DNA from: Spirosoma endbachense
GTDB lineage: Bacteria > Bacteroidota > Bacteroidia > Cytophagales > Spirosomataceae
NCBI RefSeq assembly: GCF_010233585.1
Contig: NZ_CP045997.1
Coordinates: forward strand, 1,825,749 to 1,889,748
DNA length: 64,000 nucleotides
Reading direction: 5' to 3'
In this document: positions 46,994 through 56,941 of the stretch, piece after piece
Position numbering within the stretch: position 1 is the first letter of the stretch
Layout: each line of letters opens with the position of its first letter
Notes under the pieces: model-generated
Seen by the model: the letters and a program-made list of their open reading frames with translations, nothing else
Told to the model about the DNA's origin: nothing
The model's database searches: none
Translations under genes and position numbers: made by a program

Positions 46994-49900
46994 TTAAACT
47001 TCTTCTGTTTGTGGGAAAATGTCAACTGAATGAACCAGATTTTCGGTTAAAGAATCATCTTCTTCATCTTTAATCATCTTTCTGCCATCAGCCAAACTGC
47101 CAAATATGTAGTACAATCCAGGAATGATTATGACCCCGAAAATGGTGCCGAATAACATACCACCCATGGCTGAAGCACCAATGGTACGGTTACCAATAGC
47201 GCCGGCACCGGTTGCACTTATCAGCGGTATCAGTCCGGCAACAAAGGCAAATGAGGTCATTAAGATCGGGCGGAAACGGACCCTGGCCCCTTCAATGGCT
47301 GCGTTCAGAATTGTTTCTCCCTGATGGCGTTTCTGAACGGCAAACTCCACGATCAGTACGGCATTTTTACCCAACAGACCAACCAGCATAATGAGTCCGA
47401 TCTGGGCATAGATGTTGTTTTCCAGCCCCATTAACTTGAGCAGCAAAAACGAACCAAATATCCCAACCGGCAGCGAGAACACTACAGCCAACGGAATGAT
47501 AAAGCTTTCGTACTGGGCTGCCAACACAAAGTAAACGAAGGCCAATACAATCAGGAACACATACAGAGACTCATTTCCCCGGATCGATTCGTCGTAGGAA
47601 AGGCCTTCAAAAGCGATATCGTATCCTCTTGGCAGGGTCTTTTTGGCAACTTCCCGTATGGCCTGTATGGCATCTGCTGTTGTATATCCTTTCGCCGGAA
47701 GGCCCTGAATGGCGGCAGAATTGTACAAATTGAAGCGGGTAATTTCATTCGGTCCCTGACCTTTTTTAAGCCGCATGAATGCTGAGTAGGGCACCATATC
47801 ACCCGCATCGTTTTTGACAAAAAGCTTTAAAAGATCGGATGGAAGCCTTCTGTACTTAGGATCAGACTGCACATACACTTTGAAGAACTGGTTAAACTTG
47901 GTAAACCCTTGTTCGTAGGTACTGCCAATCATGATATTAAGGTTATCCATCGCTTTTCCGATAGACACGCCTTTCTGCATGGCCAGATTATTGTCGATCT
48001 CCAGTTCGTATTGCGGATAATTCGCGGCAAAAAAGGTAAACAAGCCAGTCAGCTCTTTACGCTTGCCCAAATTCGCCATGAATTCTTTGTTGATCTTATC
48101 AAACTCACGGTAGTCGGTATCGGTCGTTTTATCCAATAAGCGCATGGAAAAACCGCCTGACGTACCAAATCCAGGAATAGCCGGTGGTTCGAAGAATTCA
48201 ACCACAGCGCCAAGATTTCTCGTCTTACCTTCCAGTTCTTCCATGATTTCCTTCACGTTTTTGTCTCGATCTCCCCAAGGTTTCAGGTTGATCAGACACG
48301 TACCGGCATTGGAACCCCGGCCTTCGGTCATAATCTCGTAACCGGCCAGCGACGATACCGATTCTATACCCGGAACTTCTTCACAAATTTTCTGAAGGTT
48401 TCGGGAAACCTGGTTGGTTTTTTCCAGGGTAGAACCCGGTGGCGTCTGGATAATCGCATAAATCGTACTCTGGTCCTCGTTCGGAATAAATCCGGCTGGC
48501 AGAACGGTATTCTCATAGAATATTCCTGCGCAGAAACCCAATAATATGATGAACGTAACGACTCGTCGGCTAACGATTAATTTTAACAAGCCAACGTATC
48601 GTCCGGTAAGTTTGTCAAACACCCGGTTGAAACTATCGATCCCTTTGGTCAGGAAGTTTTTCTTCCGTTCGGGATGGCCATGGTGATTTTTCAACAACAT
48701 GGCACATAACACGGGCGTAAGTGTCAGGGCGATCAGGGCCGAAATCACAATGGAACTGGCCATAGTGATCGAGAATTGACGATAGAACGTACCGACCGGA
48801 CCCGACATGAAGGAGATAGGCAGGAATACCGATACCATTACCAGGGTAATGGCGATAATAGCTCCGCTAATCTCACCAAGCACTTTTCTAACCGCACCAA
48901 AGGGTGATAGATTCGGCTCTTCTTCCATCTTGGCATGGACGGCCTCAACGACCACAATGGCATCATCCACCACAATACCAATGGCCAGTACCAGGGCAAA
49001 GAGGGTAATTAAATTGATGGAAAGCCCAAAAGCCTGAATGACGAAAAACGCCCCGATCAAGGATACCGGAACCGCGAGGATCGGTATCAGGGTTGAACGC
49101 CAATCGCCCAGGAATATGAAAACAACTAAGGCAACCAGTAAAAATGCATCCCGCAACGTATCAATTACCTGCTCGATTGAGGCATCCAGGAAGTTGGACA
49201 CGTCATAGCTGATTTTGTAATCCACTCCCGGAGGGAAGGATTCTTTCATTACTTCGAGCTTCTTTTTTACTTCTTCAATAACGTCACTGGCATTACTACC
49301 ATAGTTTTGCCGCAATACAATGGCTGCCGACGCATGGCCATCCAGGTTCGAATAGATGTCAAAGAATTCACTTCCCAATTCAACGCGGGCTATATCCCGT
49401 AAGTGTATGCTTTCACCGGCTGAATTGGCCCGGATAATGATACCCTCATACTCTTCCGGCTTGTTATACCGTCCTTTGTAGGTGAGTACATATTCCAGCG
49501 ACTGGGCAGCTATACCGGAGCTTTGACCGATCCGGCCTGGCCGACCGATAATACTCTGCTCCCCTACGGCCTTCATGACTTCTTCGGTGGAGATATTATA
49601 GGCCCGCATGCGCTCAGGGTTTAACCATAGGCGCATCGCATACCGCCGGCTACCCAATATTTGTGCCCTGGCGATCCCTTTAGTCCGCTGGATTTCGGGG
49701 ATCATTTTAACGGTGGCGTAGTTGAACAAGAATTTTTCGTCAATACTCTTTTCCTTGGAATAGAGATTGACGTACATCAACATACTGGGTTGCACAGGCG
49801 AAATAATAACCCCTTCACGCTGAACCAGTTCGGGCAGGAGTGGCATAACCTGATCCACCCTCGTTTTCACCCGTATAACGGCCACGTTGGGGTCTGTCCC

Positions 49901-50188
49901 CGGTTCAAAAATAATCCGGAGGGTAGCTTCACCGGCGCTGGTTGCATCGGTCGCAATATACCGCATATCCTGAACGCCATTGATTGCCTGTTCCAATGTA
50001 ATCAGCGTTGATTTTACCAATACATCGGCACTGGAGCCGGGATAAGCAATGAATATATTTACGGTTGTGGGAGCAATATCAGGGAATTGAGAAATAGGCA
50101 ATTTCTGGATAGCCAGTATGCCGATAAAGACTATCATGATCGAGATCACGATAGCGAATACAGGTCTGCGAATGAATTTACTGAACAT
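46994..50188 (-). CDS. HAE1-family RND efflux pump (AcrB type)
   Basis: A 1064-aa inner-membrane proton antiporter. The start MFSKFIRRPVFAIVISIMIV and the pseudo-duplicated 12-helix layout are standard. Proton-relay Asp pair is in GIVVDDAIVVVEAV, and the relay lysine in LVGLLGKNAVLIVEFA. Porter-domain hallmarks are ISQFPDIAPTTVNI and IQTPPGSTLEKT. Drugs, detergents or toxic metabolites are likely substrates; heavy-metal (HME) pumps have different helix-4 motifs. Confidence 0.94.
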   Translation of the reverse strand: MFSKFIRRPVFAIVISIMIVFIGILAIQKLPISQFPDIAPTTVNIFIAYPGSSADVLVKSTLITLEQAINGVQDMRYIATDATSAGEATLRIIFEPGTDPNVAVIRVKTRVDQVMPLLPELVQREGVIISPVQPSMLMYVNLYSKEKSIDEKFLFNYATVKMIPEIQRTKGIARAQILGSRRYAMRLWLNPERMRAYNISTEEVMKAVGEQSIIGRPGRIGQSSGIAAQSLEYVLTYKGRYNKPEEYEGIIIRANSAGESIHLRDIARVELGSEFFDIYSNLDGHASAAIVLRQNYGSNASDVIEEVKKKLEVMKESFPPGVDYKISYDVSNFLDASIEQVIDTLRDAFLLVALVVFIFLGDWRSTLIPILAVPVSLIGAFFVIQAFGLSINLITLFALVLAIGIVVDDAIVVVEAVHAKMEEEPNLSPFGAVRKVLGEISGAIIAITLVMVSVFLPISFMSGPVGTFYRQFSITMASSIVISALIALTLTPVLCAMLLKNHHGHPERKKNFLTKGIDSFNRVFDKLTGRYVGLLKLIVSRRVVTFIILLGFCAGIFYENTVLPAGFIPNEDQSTIYAIIQTPPGSTLEKTNQVSRNLQKICEEVPGIESVSSLAGYEIMTEGRGSNAGTCLINLKPWGDRDKNVKEIMEELEGKTRNLGAVVEFFEPPAIPGFGTSGGFSMRLLDKTTDTDYREFDKINKEFMANLGKRKELTGLFTFFAANYPQYELEIDNNLAMQKGVSIGKAMDNLNIMIGSTYEQGFTKFNQFFKVYVQSDPKYRRLPSDLLKLFVKNDAGDMVPYSAFMRLKKGQGPNEITRFNLYNSAAIQGLPAKGYTTADAIQAIREVAKKTLPRGYDIAFEGLSYDESIRGNESLYVFLIVLAFVYFVLAAQYESFIIPLAVVFSLPVGIFGSFLLLKLMGLENNIYAQIGLIMLVGLLGKNAVLIVEFAVQKRHQGETILNAAIEGARVRFRPILMTSFAFVAGLIPLISATGAGAIGNRTIGASAMGGMLFGTIFGVIIIPGLYYIFGSLADGRKMIKDEEDDSLTENLVHSVDIFPQTEEV

Positions 50189-50213
50189 AACGTCTGGTTT
50201 TTAGAATGTCTGA

Positions 50214-51296
50214 TTACTCGGCATACAAGCTTAGATTAGAGATAACAGACTCTGGTTTCACGAATGTGTATTGTATCTTTTCGTTTTCTTTTACCTGACG
50301 TAAGCCCTCCAGAAGGATCTTATCATCTTTATTCAGACCGCTTCGAACGACAAAAATGTGCGGCATTTCGGCGGCTATGGTGATTTCCCTCGATCGAATT
50401 TTGTTGTCTTTATCGACTATATACACGTACTTCTTTTCCAGGACTTCGAAGGTGGCTTTCTGCGGGATGATCAGGGCGTTTTTCATCGGCAAAGTCATTT
50501 GTATATTACCGGTTTCGCCATGCCGTAACAGCCCTTTAGGATTGGGGAATGTAGCGCGGAACGCAATGTTACCCGTTTCGTTGTTGAAGTCAGCCTCAAT
50601 GGTTTGAACCACACCAGGATGATCATATACCCGTTGATTGGCCATCAGCAGGTTGACACTACTCAGATTCTCCTCTTGCGCGTGCGTTTTATAGTTCAGG
50701 TACTCGGCTTCCGGCACATTGAAATACACCCACATTTTGCTATTGTCGGAGAGTGTGGTCAACAAATCGCCCTCATTAACAAGGCTGCCCAACCGTACCT
50801 GGAAGTGGTCCATAATACCATCGAAAGGCGCTCTGACCTCCGTAAATCCAAGGTGGATCTGCGCTACGGATACTTCAGCTTTTGCCTTATCCAGCTTAGC
50901 TTTAGCCAGGGCCAATTCATTTTTCGACACGATATTACTATCCGCCAGCAGCTTTGTGTTTTTGTATTCGACGTCGACAAAATTGGCTTCGGCCTGGGCC
51001 TTCAATAGTTCAGCCTGGTATTGTATAGGCAGAATTTGAAACATGAGCTGCCCTTTTCTGACATACTGCCCTTCGTCCACAAAAATTTTCTGCAGATACC
51101 CTTTTTCCAGTGCCCTTAATTCGATGTGCTGGATAGAGTGAATTTGAGAGACGTAGTCATTGGTGATTGTTGTGTCTCTTTTTAATGGACTCGTAACCTG
51201 ATACTTAATTTCCTCTTCCTTTTCTTCTTCTTTATGTCCACAACTTGCCAAGCCCAACAAGGCGCACAAGCTCGTGAGTATGAGCATTCTATTCAT
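50214..51296 (-). CDS. RND efflux membrane-fusion lipoprotein
   Basis: A 360-aa periplasmic adaptor from ATG 51296, whose signal ends in a lipobox (GLASC). It has the biotinyl-lipoyl halves (ALEKGYLQKIFVDEGQYVRK; VRAPFDGIMDHFQVRLGSLV), the helical hairpin between them and the beta-barrel domain (GETGNIQMTLPMKNALIIPQ). It links the pump to the outer-membrane factor. An upstream ATG at 51347 would displace the signal peptide. Confidence 0.92.
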   Translation of the reverse strand: MNRMLILTSLCALLGLASCGHKEEEKEEEIKYQVTSPLKRDTTITNDYVSQIHSIQHIELRALEKGYLQKIFVDEGQYVRKGQLMFQILPIQYQAELLKAQAEANFVDVEYKNTKLLADSNIVSKNELALAKAKLDKAKAEVSVAQIHLGFTEVRAPFDGIMDHFQVRLGSLVNEGDLLTTLSDNSKMWVYFNVPEAEYLNYKTHAQEENLSSVNLLMANQRVYDHPGVVQTIEADFNNETGNIAFRATFPNPKGLLRHGETGNIQMTLPMKNALIIPQKATFEVLEKKYVYIVDKDNKIRSREITIAAEMPHIFVVRSGLNKDDKILLEGLRQVKENEKIQYTFVKPESVISNLSLYAE

Positions 51297-51382
51297 GATA
51301 ATTTTATTGTTTTGCACGGGACTAGTTTGACAATTATTAGTAGGCATTGGCCACGTTGATTTGCTGCTGGTTATTTCATTTT

Positions 51383-51685
51383 CTAGTTCTTCATTAGCCC
51401 ATTCGAGTTCCGCTCAACTTTGACTGTCTGACCTGGAGTGGCGTTGGGTCGCTGCTCCAATTGAAGAATCAGGCTGTCTTTCTGTTGGTTAGCTCGTTTG
51501 CAGTCTGAAAGCTGCTGTTGCCAAACCACGAGATCCACCGGGTGGACTGCGTTGCCTAATTCGTATTCGTAAATGCTTCGCAGACGGGTTTGCTCGTACA
51601 GAAGAAATCCATTGAACACGAGTGAAAAAGCCAGGGCCAGTCCAAAGCAGTAGAGCAAAATCGAGGGAAAATGCCGGCGTTGCAT
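51383..51685 (-). CDS. small single-span membrane protein upstream of the efflux operon
   Basis: About 100 aa from ATG 51685 (MQRRHFPSILLYCFGLALAF). One membrane helix (about 8-30), then a predicted coiled coil (VVWQQQLSDCKRANQQKDSL) and a polar tail. It is encoded 86 bp upstream of the fusion-protein gene on the same strand, so it may be an accessory subunit of the pump or part of its sensing. No known family recognised. Confidence 0.45.
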   Translation of the reverse strand: MQRRHFPSILLYCFGLALAFSLVFNGFLLYEQTRLRSIYEYELGNAVHPVDLVVWQQQLSDCKRANQQKDSLILQLEQRPNATPGQTVKVERNSNGLMKN

Positions 51686-51988
51686 TGCTTGTGTCTGTGT
51701 TGCTTTGTCACAAATCAAGCACCAAGACATTAAAACGGTATGAGAAGGAAATTAAAAGATATTGGAAAAGTTTAAATCTCCGTTTCGATCTAGTGAGGAT
51801 TACCTACTTAATTCTATACTAAAAATACCTATTATGGGGATTCAATGGCTCTCGTACTAACAGGGCTATTCCTGAAGAGGTCGGCTATTCTTCAAATAAT
51901 ACTATTTAATAGTCTAGGGTGTCAACTTTGGGTTCATTATAGTCAAATACGGTCTAAACAGCCGGACATTAAAATTAGATTGAAAAAT

Positions 51989-53344
51989 TTATGCCTGGCT
52001 GGGCAAAGAAATGGTTACAGAGGTTCCTTTATTGACGTTGGAAGTGATTTGAATGATACCCTGGTGCAAGTCTATGACTTTCTGCGTTACGGCCAGACCA
52101 ATGCCATAGCCTGGCACGTCTTCTACATTTTTCCCCCGGTATAGCGGATCAAGTATGTGGGCAGCATCCGCTTCAGTAATACCTCGCCCCTGGTCGGCTA
52201 CCGTTACTGTTATTTGTTCTTTTTTAGCGATTAATTCTACCGAAACTGCTTCGGTAGAATATTTGCAGGCATTATCGAGTACGTTTAAAAAAGCGGTAGT
52301 CAGCAGCGTTGCGTTCCCTTTCACCGTGAATGATTCGTCCTCACTGGTCATAAATCGAAGCGGCAGGTTCCGACCCGGATACTTGGCTTGTACTTGCCCA
52401 ATGGCCGTGAGCAGGCAATCATCTACCTGAACAGAAGTCAGGGCAACGGTTCCATCGGTGACTTTAGCTAAACCAAGCAAACCATTGGTCAGGGTAATCA
52501 CTTTTTTCAGTTCTTCTACGGATACCTCCATGCTTTCGCACCAGTCGGCTGGATTTTGGTCGTATCGCAGCGAAGTTTCCAGCGTGCCCAGAATGTTGGT
52601 GAGCGGTGTGCGCAGTTCGTGAGAAGCATGGGAAACAAAACTACGCTGGGAGACAAACGCATCCTCCAGCCGAAAAAGCATCTGATTGAAAGTCATGGCT
52701 AACTGGGCGATTTCATCCCGACGATTCCCTTCATTAACCCGTTTGTGCAGATCCATGGCGGTTATCTGCTCCACCTCATCCACAATATCGGCAATAGGCT
52801 TCAGCACCCCCCCCGAAAAATACCAGCCGGCAAGTACAATCAACGCAAAACCCAGCAAATTAGCCAGCAGCAGGATTTGTTGTAACGTACCCAGTTTGGC
52901 AAATCCGATCCGGTCATAGCCGGAGGCAAAAATGTAAAACAGTTGCCCTCGGTCCTTGTATCGTACTACGATCGACTCAAGATGCCCGCTTTTGAATTCA
53001 AACATTGATTCGGTGGCAAGCAATGGTATTTTTTCTTTATAATAGTCAGATTCTTTTAGAGTTCGGTTTGTAAATACCAGGTTGTGCTGGTGATCGTAAA
53101 TGCTGATTTGCTCTTCAACGATGGTGAGCAAATCGGTCCGCACCATGTTTTTAAAAAAGTCATCATGCAGATGCCGCCGGGAAATTAGTACCCGTCCGGC
53201 AACGCGGGCTTTTGACTCCAACCTACTATAAAATTCCTCCTGTCGGTACAGTGAATAGAAATACCACACCAGTAGCGACAGCGTGACCTGTATGGCCGTA
53301 GCCAGCAATGTGAAAATGATCGTCAGTCGATTCCGAATGAGCAT
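51989..53344 (-). CDS. sensor histidine kinase (EnvZ/CusS type)
   Basis: A 451-aa membrane kinase. Helices at about 8-30 and 158-178 enclose a periplasmic sensor of about 125 residues; HAMP domain (about 180-230); HisKA with the phospho-accepting His242 in SHELRTP; HATPase with NVLDNACKYS, DQGRGI and GYGIGL boxes. Encoded after the response regulator at 53485, with a 140-bp gap filled by a tandem hairpin element. Probably controls the efflux operon downstream. Confidence 0.92.
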   Translation of the reverse strand: MLIRNRLTIIFTLLATAIQVTLSLLVWYFYSLYRQEEFYSRLESKARVAGRVLISRRHLHDDFFKNMVRTDLLTIVEEQISIYDHQHNLVFTNRTLKESDYYKEKIPLLATESMFEFKSGHLESIVVRYKDRGQLFYIFASGYDRIGFAKLGTLQQILLLANLLGFALIVLAGWYFSGGVLKPIADIVDEVEQITAMDLHKRVNEGNRRDEIAQLAMTFNQMLFRLEDAFVSQRSFVSHASHELRTPLTNILGTLETSLRYDQNPADWCESMEVSVEELKKVITLTNGLLGLAKVTDGTVALTSVQVDDCLLTAIGQVQAKYPGRNLPLRFMTSEDESFTVKGNATLLTTAFLNVLDNACKYSTEAVSVELIAKKEQITVTVADQGRGITEADAAHILDPLYRGKNVEDVPGYGIGLAVTQKVIDLHQGIIQITSNVNKGTSVTISLPSQA

Positions 53345-53357
53345 GAATGTATTGGCT

Positions 53358-53483
53358 AGACCTATAAGGTTTTGAAAACCTTATAGGTCTCATCGTATAG
53401 GTCTTATCGTCCCTTGAATGTGTTATCTAGACCTATAAGGTTTTGAAAACCTTATAGGTCTAAACATATAGGTCTTATCGTCA
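53358..53483. repeat. tandem 71-bp units each carrying a 33-bp palindrome
   Basis: A 33-nt palindrome (16-bp perfect arms around a single G; arm agacctataaggtttt) occurs at 53358-53390 and again at 53429-53461. Each copy is followed by a tataggtcttatcgtc sequence, giving a unit of 71 bp repeated nearly twice. It fills the gap between the response-regulator and kinase genes, both on the minus strand. Confidence 0.93.
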
Positions 53484-53484
53484 C

Positions 53485-54156
53485 TTACTCCTCCCTAAGC
53501 ACATACCCCATTCCAACAATGGTATGTAATAGCTTCGGCGAAAAGCCTTTGTCGATCTTTTTGCGTATGTAACTGATATACACATCAATAACATTACTAT
53601 TGTTGTCAAAATTCAGGCTCCATACCCGCTCGCTGATGTCTACCCGCGAAATGATTCTTCCTTTGTTGAGCATCATATACTCAATTAAAGAGTATTCGCG
53701 GGTAGTCAGGTCAATGCGCTTGCCAGCGCGTGTCACGGCTTTGGTATCGAGGTTCAATTCCAGATCAGCCAGCCGGAGTACTTGCTTTAGTTTGGAACCG
53801 TTCCGGCGCGATAATGCTCTAAGGCGCAAAATCAATTCATGAAACTCAAACGGCTTGGCCAGGTAATCGTCAGCCCCGGCGTTAAAACCATTCGACTTAT
53901 CGGCCAGGCTATCCAGTGCGGTTAGCATCAGTACGGGTACAGTCTCGTTTTCCGACCGTATCAACCGGCACAGATCAAAGCCGTTGATGTGTGGCAAATT
54001 GACATCCAGTATAATAATATCATATTCATCCCTGCGAAACAATGCCAGGCCAGTACGTCCATCATAGGCGAGCTCGACTTCGTAACCTTCGGCCGATATA
54101 CCCTTGCGAATAAAAGAGGCCAACCGTTCTTCGTCTTCAACTACCAGGATTTTCAT
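53485..54156 (-). CDS. OmpR/CusR-type response regulator
   Basis: A 223-aa regulator. Receiver domain with acidic pocket (VEDEE), phospho-Asp51 (IIILDVNLP), the TALDS threonine and the YLAKPFEF lysine; a winged-helix DNA-binding domain follows (LTTREYSLIEYMMLNKGRII, VIDVYISYIRKKID). It pairs with the kinase gene downstream. Divergent from the GH88 gene over a 520-bp gap. Confidence 0.94.
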   Translation of the reverse strand: MKILVVEDEERLASFIRKGISAEGYEVELAYDGRTGLALFRRDEYDIIILDVNLPHINGFDLCRLIRSENETVPVLMLTALDSLADKSNGFNAGADDYLAKPFEFHELILRLRALSRRNGSKLKQVLRLADLELNLDTKAVTRAGKRIDLTTREYSLIEYMMLNKGRIISRVDISERVWSLNFDNNSNVIDVYISYIRKKIDKGFSPKLLHTIVGMGYVLREE

Positions 54157-54676
54157 GAAAAGATATTGGTTGATTTGTACTCTTATTTCAAGGCTTCCCT
54201 GACCAGGGCTGGATACACCACCACCTTTTAACCCCCGATGTGCTTGCCTCTGACCTTACCCGAATTCGTTTAACAAAGGTCTTTCTCAAAATCGTCTCTG
54301 AACGCCACTTCGTTCCTATCCAGCCAGCGAAACAAAGATAGTCAAGATGTTTCAACAGATATCCCAGAGGTAATCACTGGCAAGCCCTTCTCATAGATAC
54401 GAAGACCCAATACCCGATCTCACCAGCGAGTTACACGAACACCCTAACTAACGCTTGATGCTCGCTTCCTGTTCACTAGCTTACAACCGGCGGGTATTAG
54501 CTCAACAGCCGGGCCGGGAGTTAAGTATCGTTTCCAAATGCATAGAAAAAGCCCTGATTCATCCTGGCGAAGCGTACTAATTTACGATCGGATATAGTAG
54601 TAGCATAGGAGACCGCACTTTAGAAAAAATAACAGACATATCCGCCTGAATCAAACCCGCGGCTTTTCTCCACAGT
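54157..54676. other. 520-bp divergent intergenic region
   Basis: Lies between the response regulator (minus) and the GH88 gene (plus). I see no conserved gene, tRNA or strong hairpin. It presumably carries promoters for both directions, but no element could be assigned with confidence. Confidence 0.4.
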
Positions 54677-56056
54677 ATGCAGATTAACAATTCCTTACAA
54701 CCCGTTGACCTCTCAACCAAGCTTACCCAGTTCTGGGAGCTCTCTGGCCAGAAAATTCGTCTCATCGAACAGCGCTACGACGTTTCAAAAGGCTCCCCGG
54801 TTTTCACTGTACAGGGCCAGTATACCACTCGTGGCTGGACCGAATGGACACAGGGTTTTCAGTTTGGCTCGGCTATTATACAATATGACGCAACCAATGA
54901 CATTGAGTTTCTGGAAATAGGTCGCCAGAAAACACTCGATCTGATGGCTCCCCACATCAGTCACATCGGTGTTCATGACCACGGTTTCAACAATGTCAGC
55001 ACCTACGGAAATCTACTCCGATTGATGCGTGAAGGTCGCATTCCGCAAAATGACTGGGAGCAAAATTTTTACGAATTAGCACTGAAAATCTCCGGAGCGG
55101 TTCAGGCAAGTCGCTGGACAACTATAAAAAATGGTGGCTTTATCAGTTCCTTCAACGGGCCGCACTCACTGTTTGTCGATACCATCCGCTCGTGCCGGGC
55201 TCTGACGCTAAGTCATGCGTTAGGACATGTTTTTCAGGGCGAAGGTGACGTTAAAATTAATCTGCTGGAGCGAGCTCTCCAGCATATAAAAGCTACCGCC
55301 GACTATTCGGTATTCTACGGCGAAGGGCGTGATTCGTATGATTTATGGGGACGAACTGCACACGAAAGCGTTTTTAATGTAAAAGATGGCAACTTCCGGT
55401 GCCCTAATTCGCAGCAGGGTTACTCGGGTTTCACCACCTGGACACGCGGCCTGGCCTGGGCAATGTGCGGCTTTGCCGAAGAATTGGAATGGCTGGCCAC
55501 CCGTGACGATGCCGAACTGGAACCTTTCGGCGGCAGGGCCAGTATTGATGCGTTTATGCTCAAAGCTGCTACGGCAACCTGCGATTTTTTTATCGAGCAT
55601 ACACCCATAGATGGAATTCCTTACTGGGATACAGGAGCCCCAAACCTCCATCGACTGGGAGACTACCTTAACCGACCGGCAGATCCGTATAATGATGTGG
55701 AGCCGGTCGATAGTTCGGCAGCGGCCATTGGTGCACAGGGATTGTTACGGCTGGGAAAATACCTCCTGTCGACTGGATCTACTGAGGCCGGGCAACGCTA
55801 TTGGCAAGCCGGACTAACCGTACTCGATACGCTGTTTTCCGAACCCTATCTGAGCACAAATCCAACGCATCAGGGGTTGATTTTACATTCGATTTATCAC
55901 CAGCCCAACGGTTGGGATTATGTACCAGCGGGCAGTAAGATCGCAAATGGGGAATCAAGTATGTGGGGTGATTATCACGCCCGCGAAGCGGCCCTTTATC
56001 TCCAGCGAATCATCCGGAACGAGCCTTATTATACCTTTTTCAACTGCCTGCCATGA
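54677..56056 (+). CDS. GH88-like unsaturated glucuronyl hydrolase
   Basis: A 459-aa (alpha/alpha)6-barrel hydrolase without signal peptide, so probably cytoplasmic. Family features: GVHDHGFNNVSTYGNLLRL (with the Asp of the H-D-x-GF segment), FVDTIRSCRALTLSH (region of the second catalytic Asp), GYSGFTTWTRGLAWAMCGF, SSAAAIGAQGLLRL and the terminal WGDYHAREAALYLQRI. Such enzymes hydrate and remove unsaturated uronyl residues left by polysaccharide lyases. It heads a catabolic cluster and overlaps the next gene by 4 nt (ATGA). Confidence 0.83.
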   Translation: MQINNSLQPVDLSTKLTQFWELSGQKIRLIEQRYDVSKGSPVFTVQGQYTTRGWTEWTQGFQFGSAIIQYDATNDIEFLEIGRQKTLDLMAPHISHIGVHDHGFNNVSTYGNLLRLMREGRIPQNDWEQNFYELALKISGAVQASRWTTIKNGGFISSFNGPHSLFVDTIRSCRALTLSHALGHVFQGEGDVKINLLERALQHIKATADYSVFYGEGRDSYDLWGRTAHESVFNVKDGNFRCPNSQQGYSGFTTWTRGLAWAMCGFAEELEWLATRDDAELEPFGGRASIDAFMLKAATATCDFFIEHTPIDGIPYWDTGAPNLHRLGDYLNRPADPYNDVEPVDSSAAAIGAQGLLRLGKYLLSTGSTEAGQRYWQAGLTVLDTLFSEPYLSTNPTHQGLILHSIYHQPNGWDYVPAGSKIANGESSMWGDYHAREAALYLQRIIRNEPYYTFFNCLP

Positions 56057-56886
56057 ATGCAAAACCCTTAAGCGATTTGTCGCAGCTCTGCGTCCATACT
56101 ATCACGACCAAACCCTGGCCAATTGACGTGGCAGCCAAAAACTTTTCGGAAGCAGGCATCGGCGGCATTACGGTATGGCGCAATGCACTGACAGGACGAG
56201 ACATTAAGCAAACGGGTCAGTTACTTCGCGACCTCAACCTCACGGTCGTTTCGCTGTGTCGGGGTGGTTTTTTCCCTCATTCTGAAGCCGTTGGTCGACA
56301 GGTAGCGATCGACGACAACAAACGAGCCATCGAAGAGGCTTATGCGCTGGGCGCACCCTTGATCGTGCTCGTATGCGGAGCCGTTCCAGATCAGCCACTG
56401 ACCGAATCCCGAAAACAGATTCAGGATGGGATAATGGCTATTCTCCCCGATGCCGAGGCAGCCGGAGTCAAACTGGCGATCGAGCCTTTACACCCGATGT
56501 ACGCTGATAATCGCTCGGCAATCAACACCTTAAGTCAGGCTAACGATATGGCTGAGGCCATTAATTCACCCTGGGTAGGCGTTGCGGTAGATGTCTATCA
56601 TCTTTGGTGGGACCCAATGCTCGAAAGTGAAATTGCCCGATGCGGTAAAAATGAGAACCTTTACGCTTTTCATATCTGCGACTGGAAAACACCAACGACC
56701 GACTTCCTGAATGATCGGGGACTAATGGGCGAAGGGTGTATTAATGTCCGGCAAATTCGCGGCTGGGTTGAGGCTGCGGGCTTCAACGGTTTCAATGAAG
56801 TCGAAATCTTTTCAAACCGCTACTGGTCCGAGGATCAGTCGGTTTTTCTTGACAAAATAAAGCAGGGTTATCTGCATCATTCATAA
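56053..56886 (+). CDS. sugar phosphate isomerase/epimerase-family TIM barrel
   Basis: A 277-aa cytoplasmic AP-endonuclease-2 type barrel (PF01261). Likely metal ligands sit in LAIEPLHPMYAD (Glu), VAVDVYHLWWDP (Asp/His), AFHICDWKTP (His) and FNEVEIFSNRYW (Glu). Start overlaps the GH88 stop by 4 nt, indicating translational coupling. An isomerisation or epimerisation of the released uronic or keto sugar is likely. Confidence 0.82.
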   Translation: MNAKPLSDLSQLCVHTITTKPWPIDVAAKNFSEAGIGGITVWRNALTGRDIKQTGQLLRDLNLTVVSLCRGGFFPHSEAVGRQVAIDDNKRAIEEAYALGAPLIVLVCGAVPDQPLTESRKQIQDGIMAILPDAEAAGVKLAIEPLHPMYADNRSAINTLSQANDMAEAINSPWVGVAVDVYHLWWDPMLESEIARCGKNENLYAFHICDWKTPTTDFLNDRGLMGEGCINVRQIRGWVEAAGFNGFNEVEIFSNRYWSEDQSVFLDKIKQGYLHHS

Positions 56887-56941
56887 GGAGCGCCGGTAAA
56901 TCGTTCGCTCATTCACTCTTTCCCACTTGCACTCGTTCAGT

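Noticed and set aside
53358..53483. Degenerate CRISPR array
   Set aside because: Only two units, each internally palindromic, with near-identical spacers and no cas genes; a tandem hairpin duplication is the better reading.
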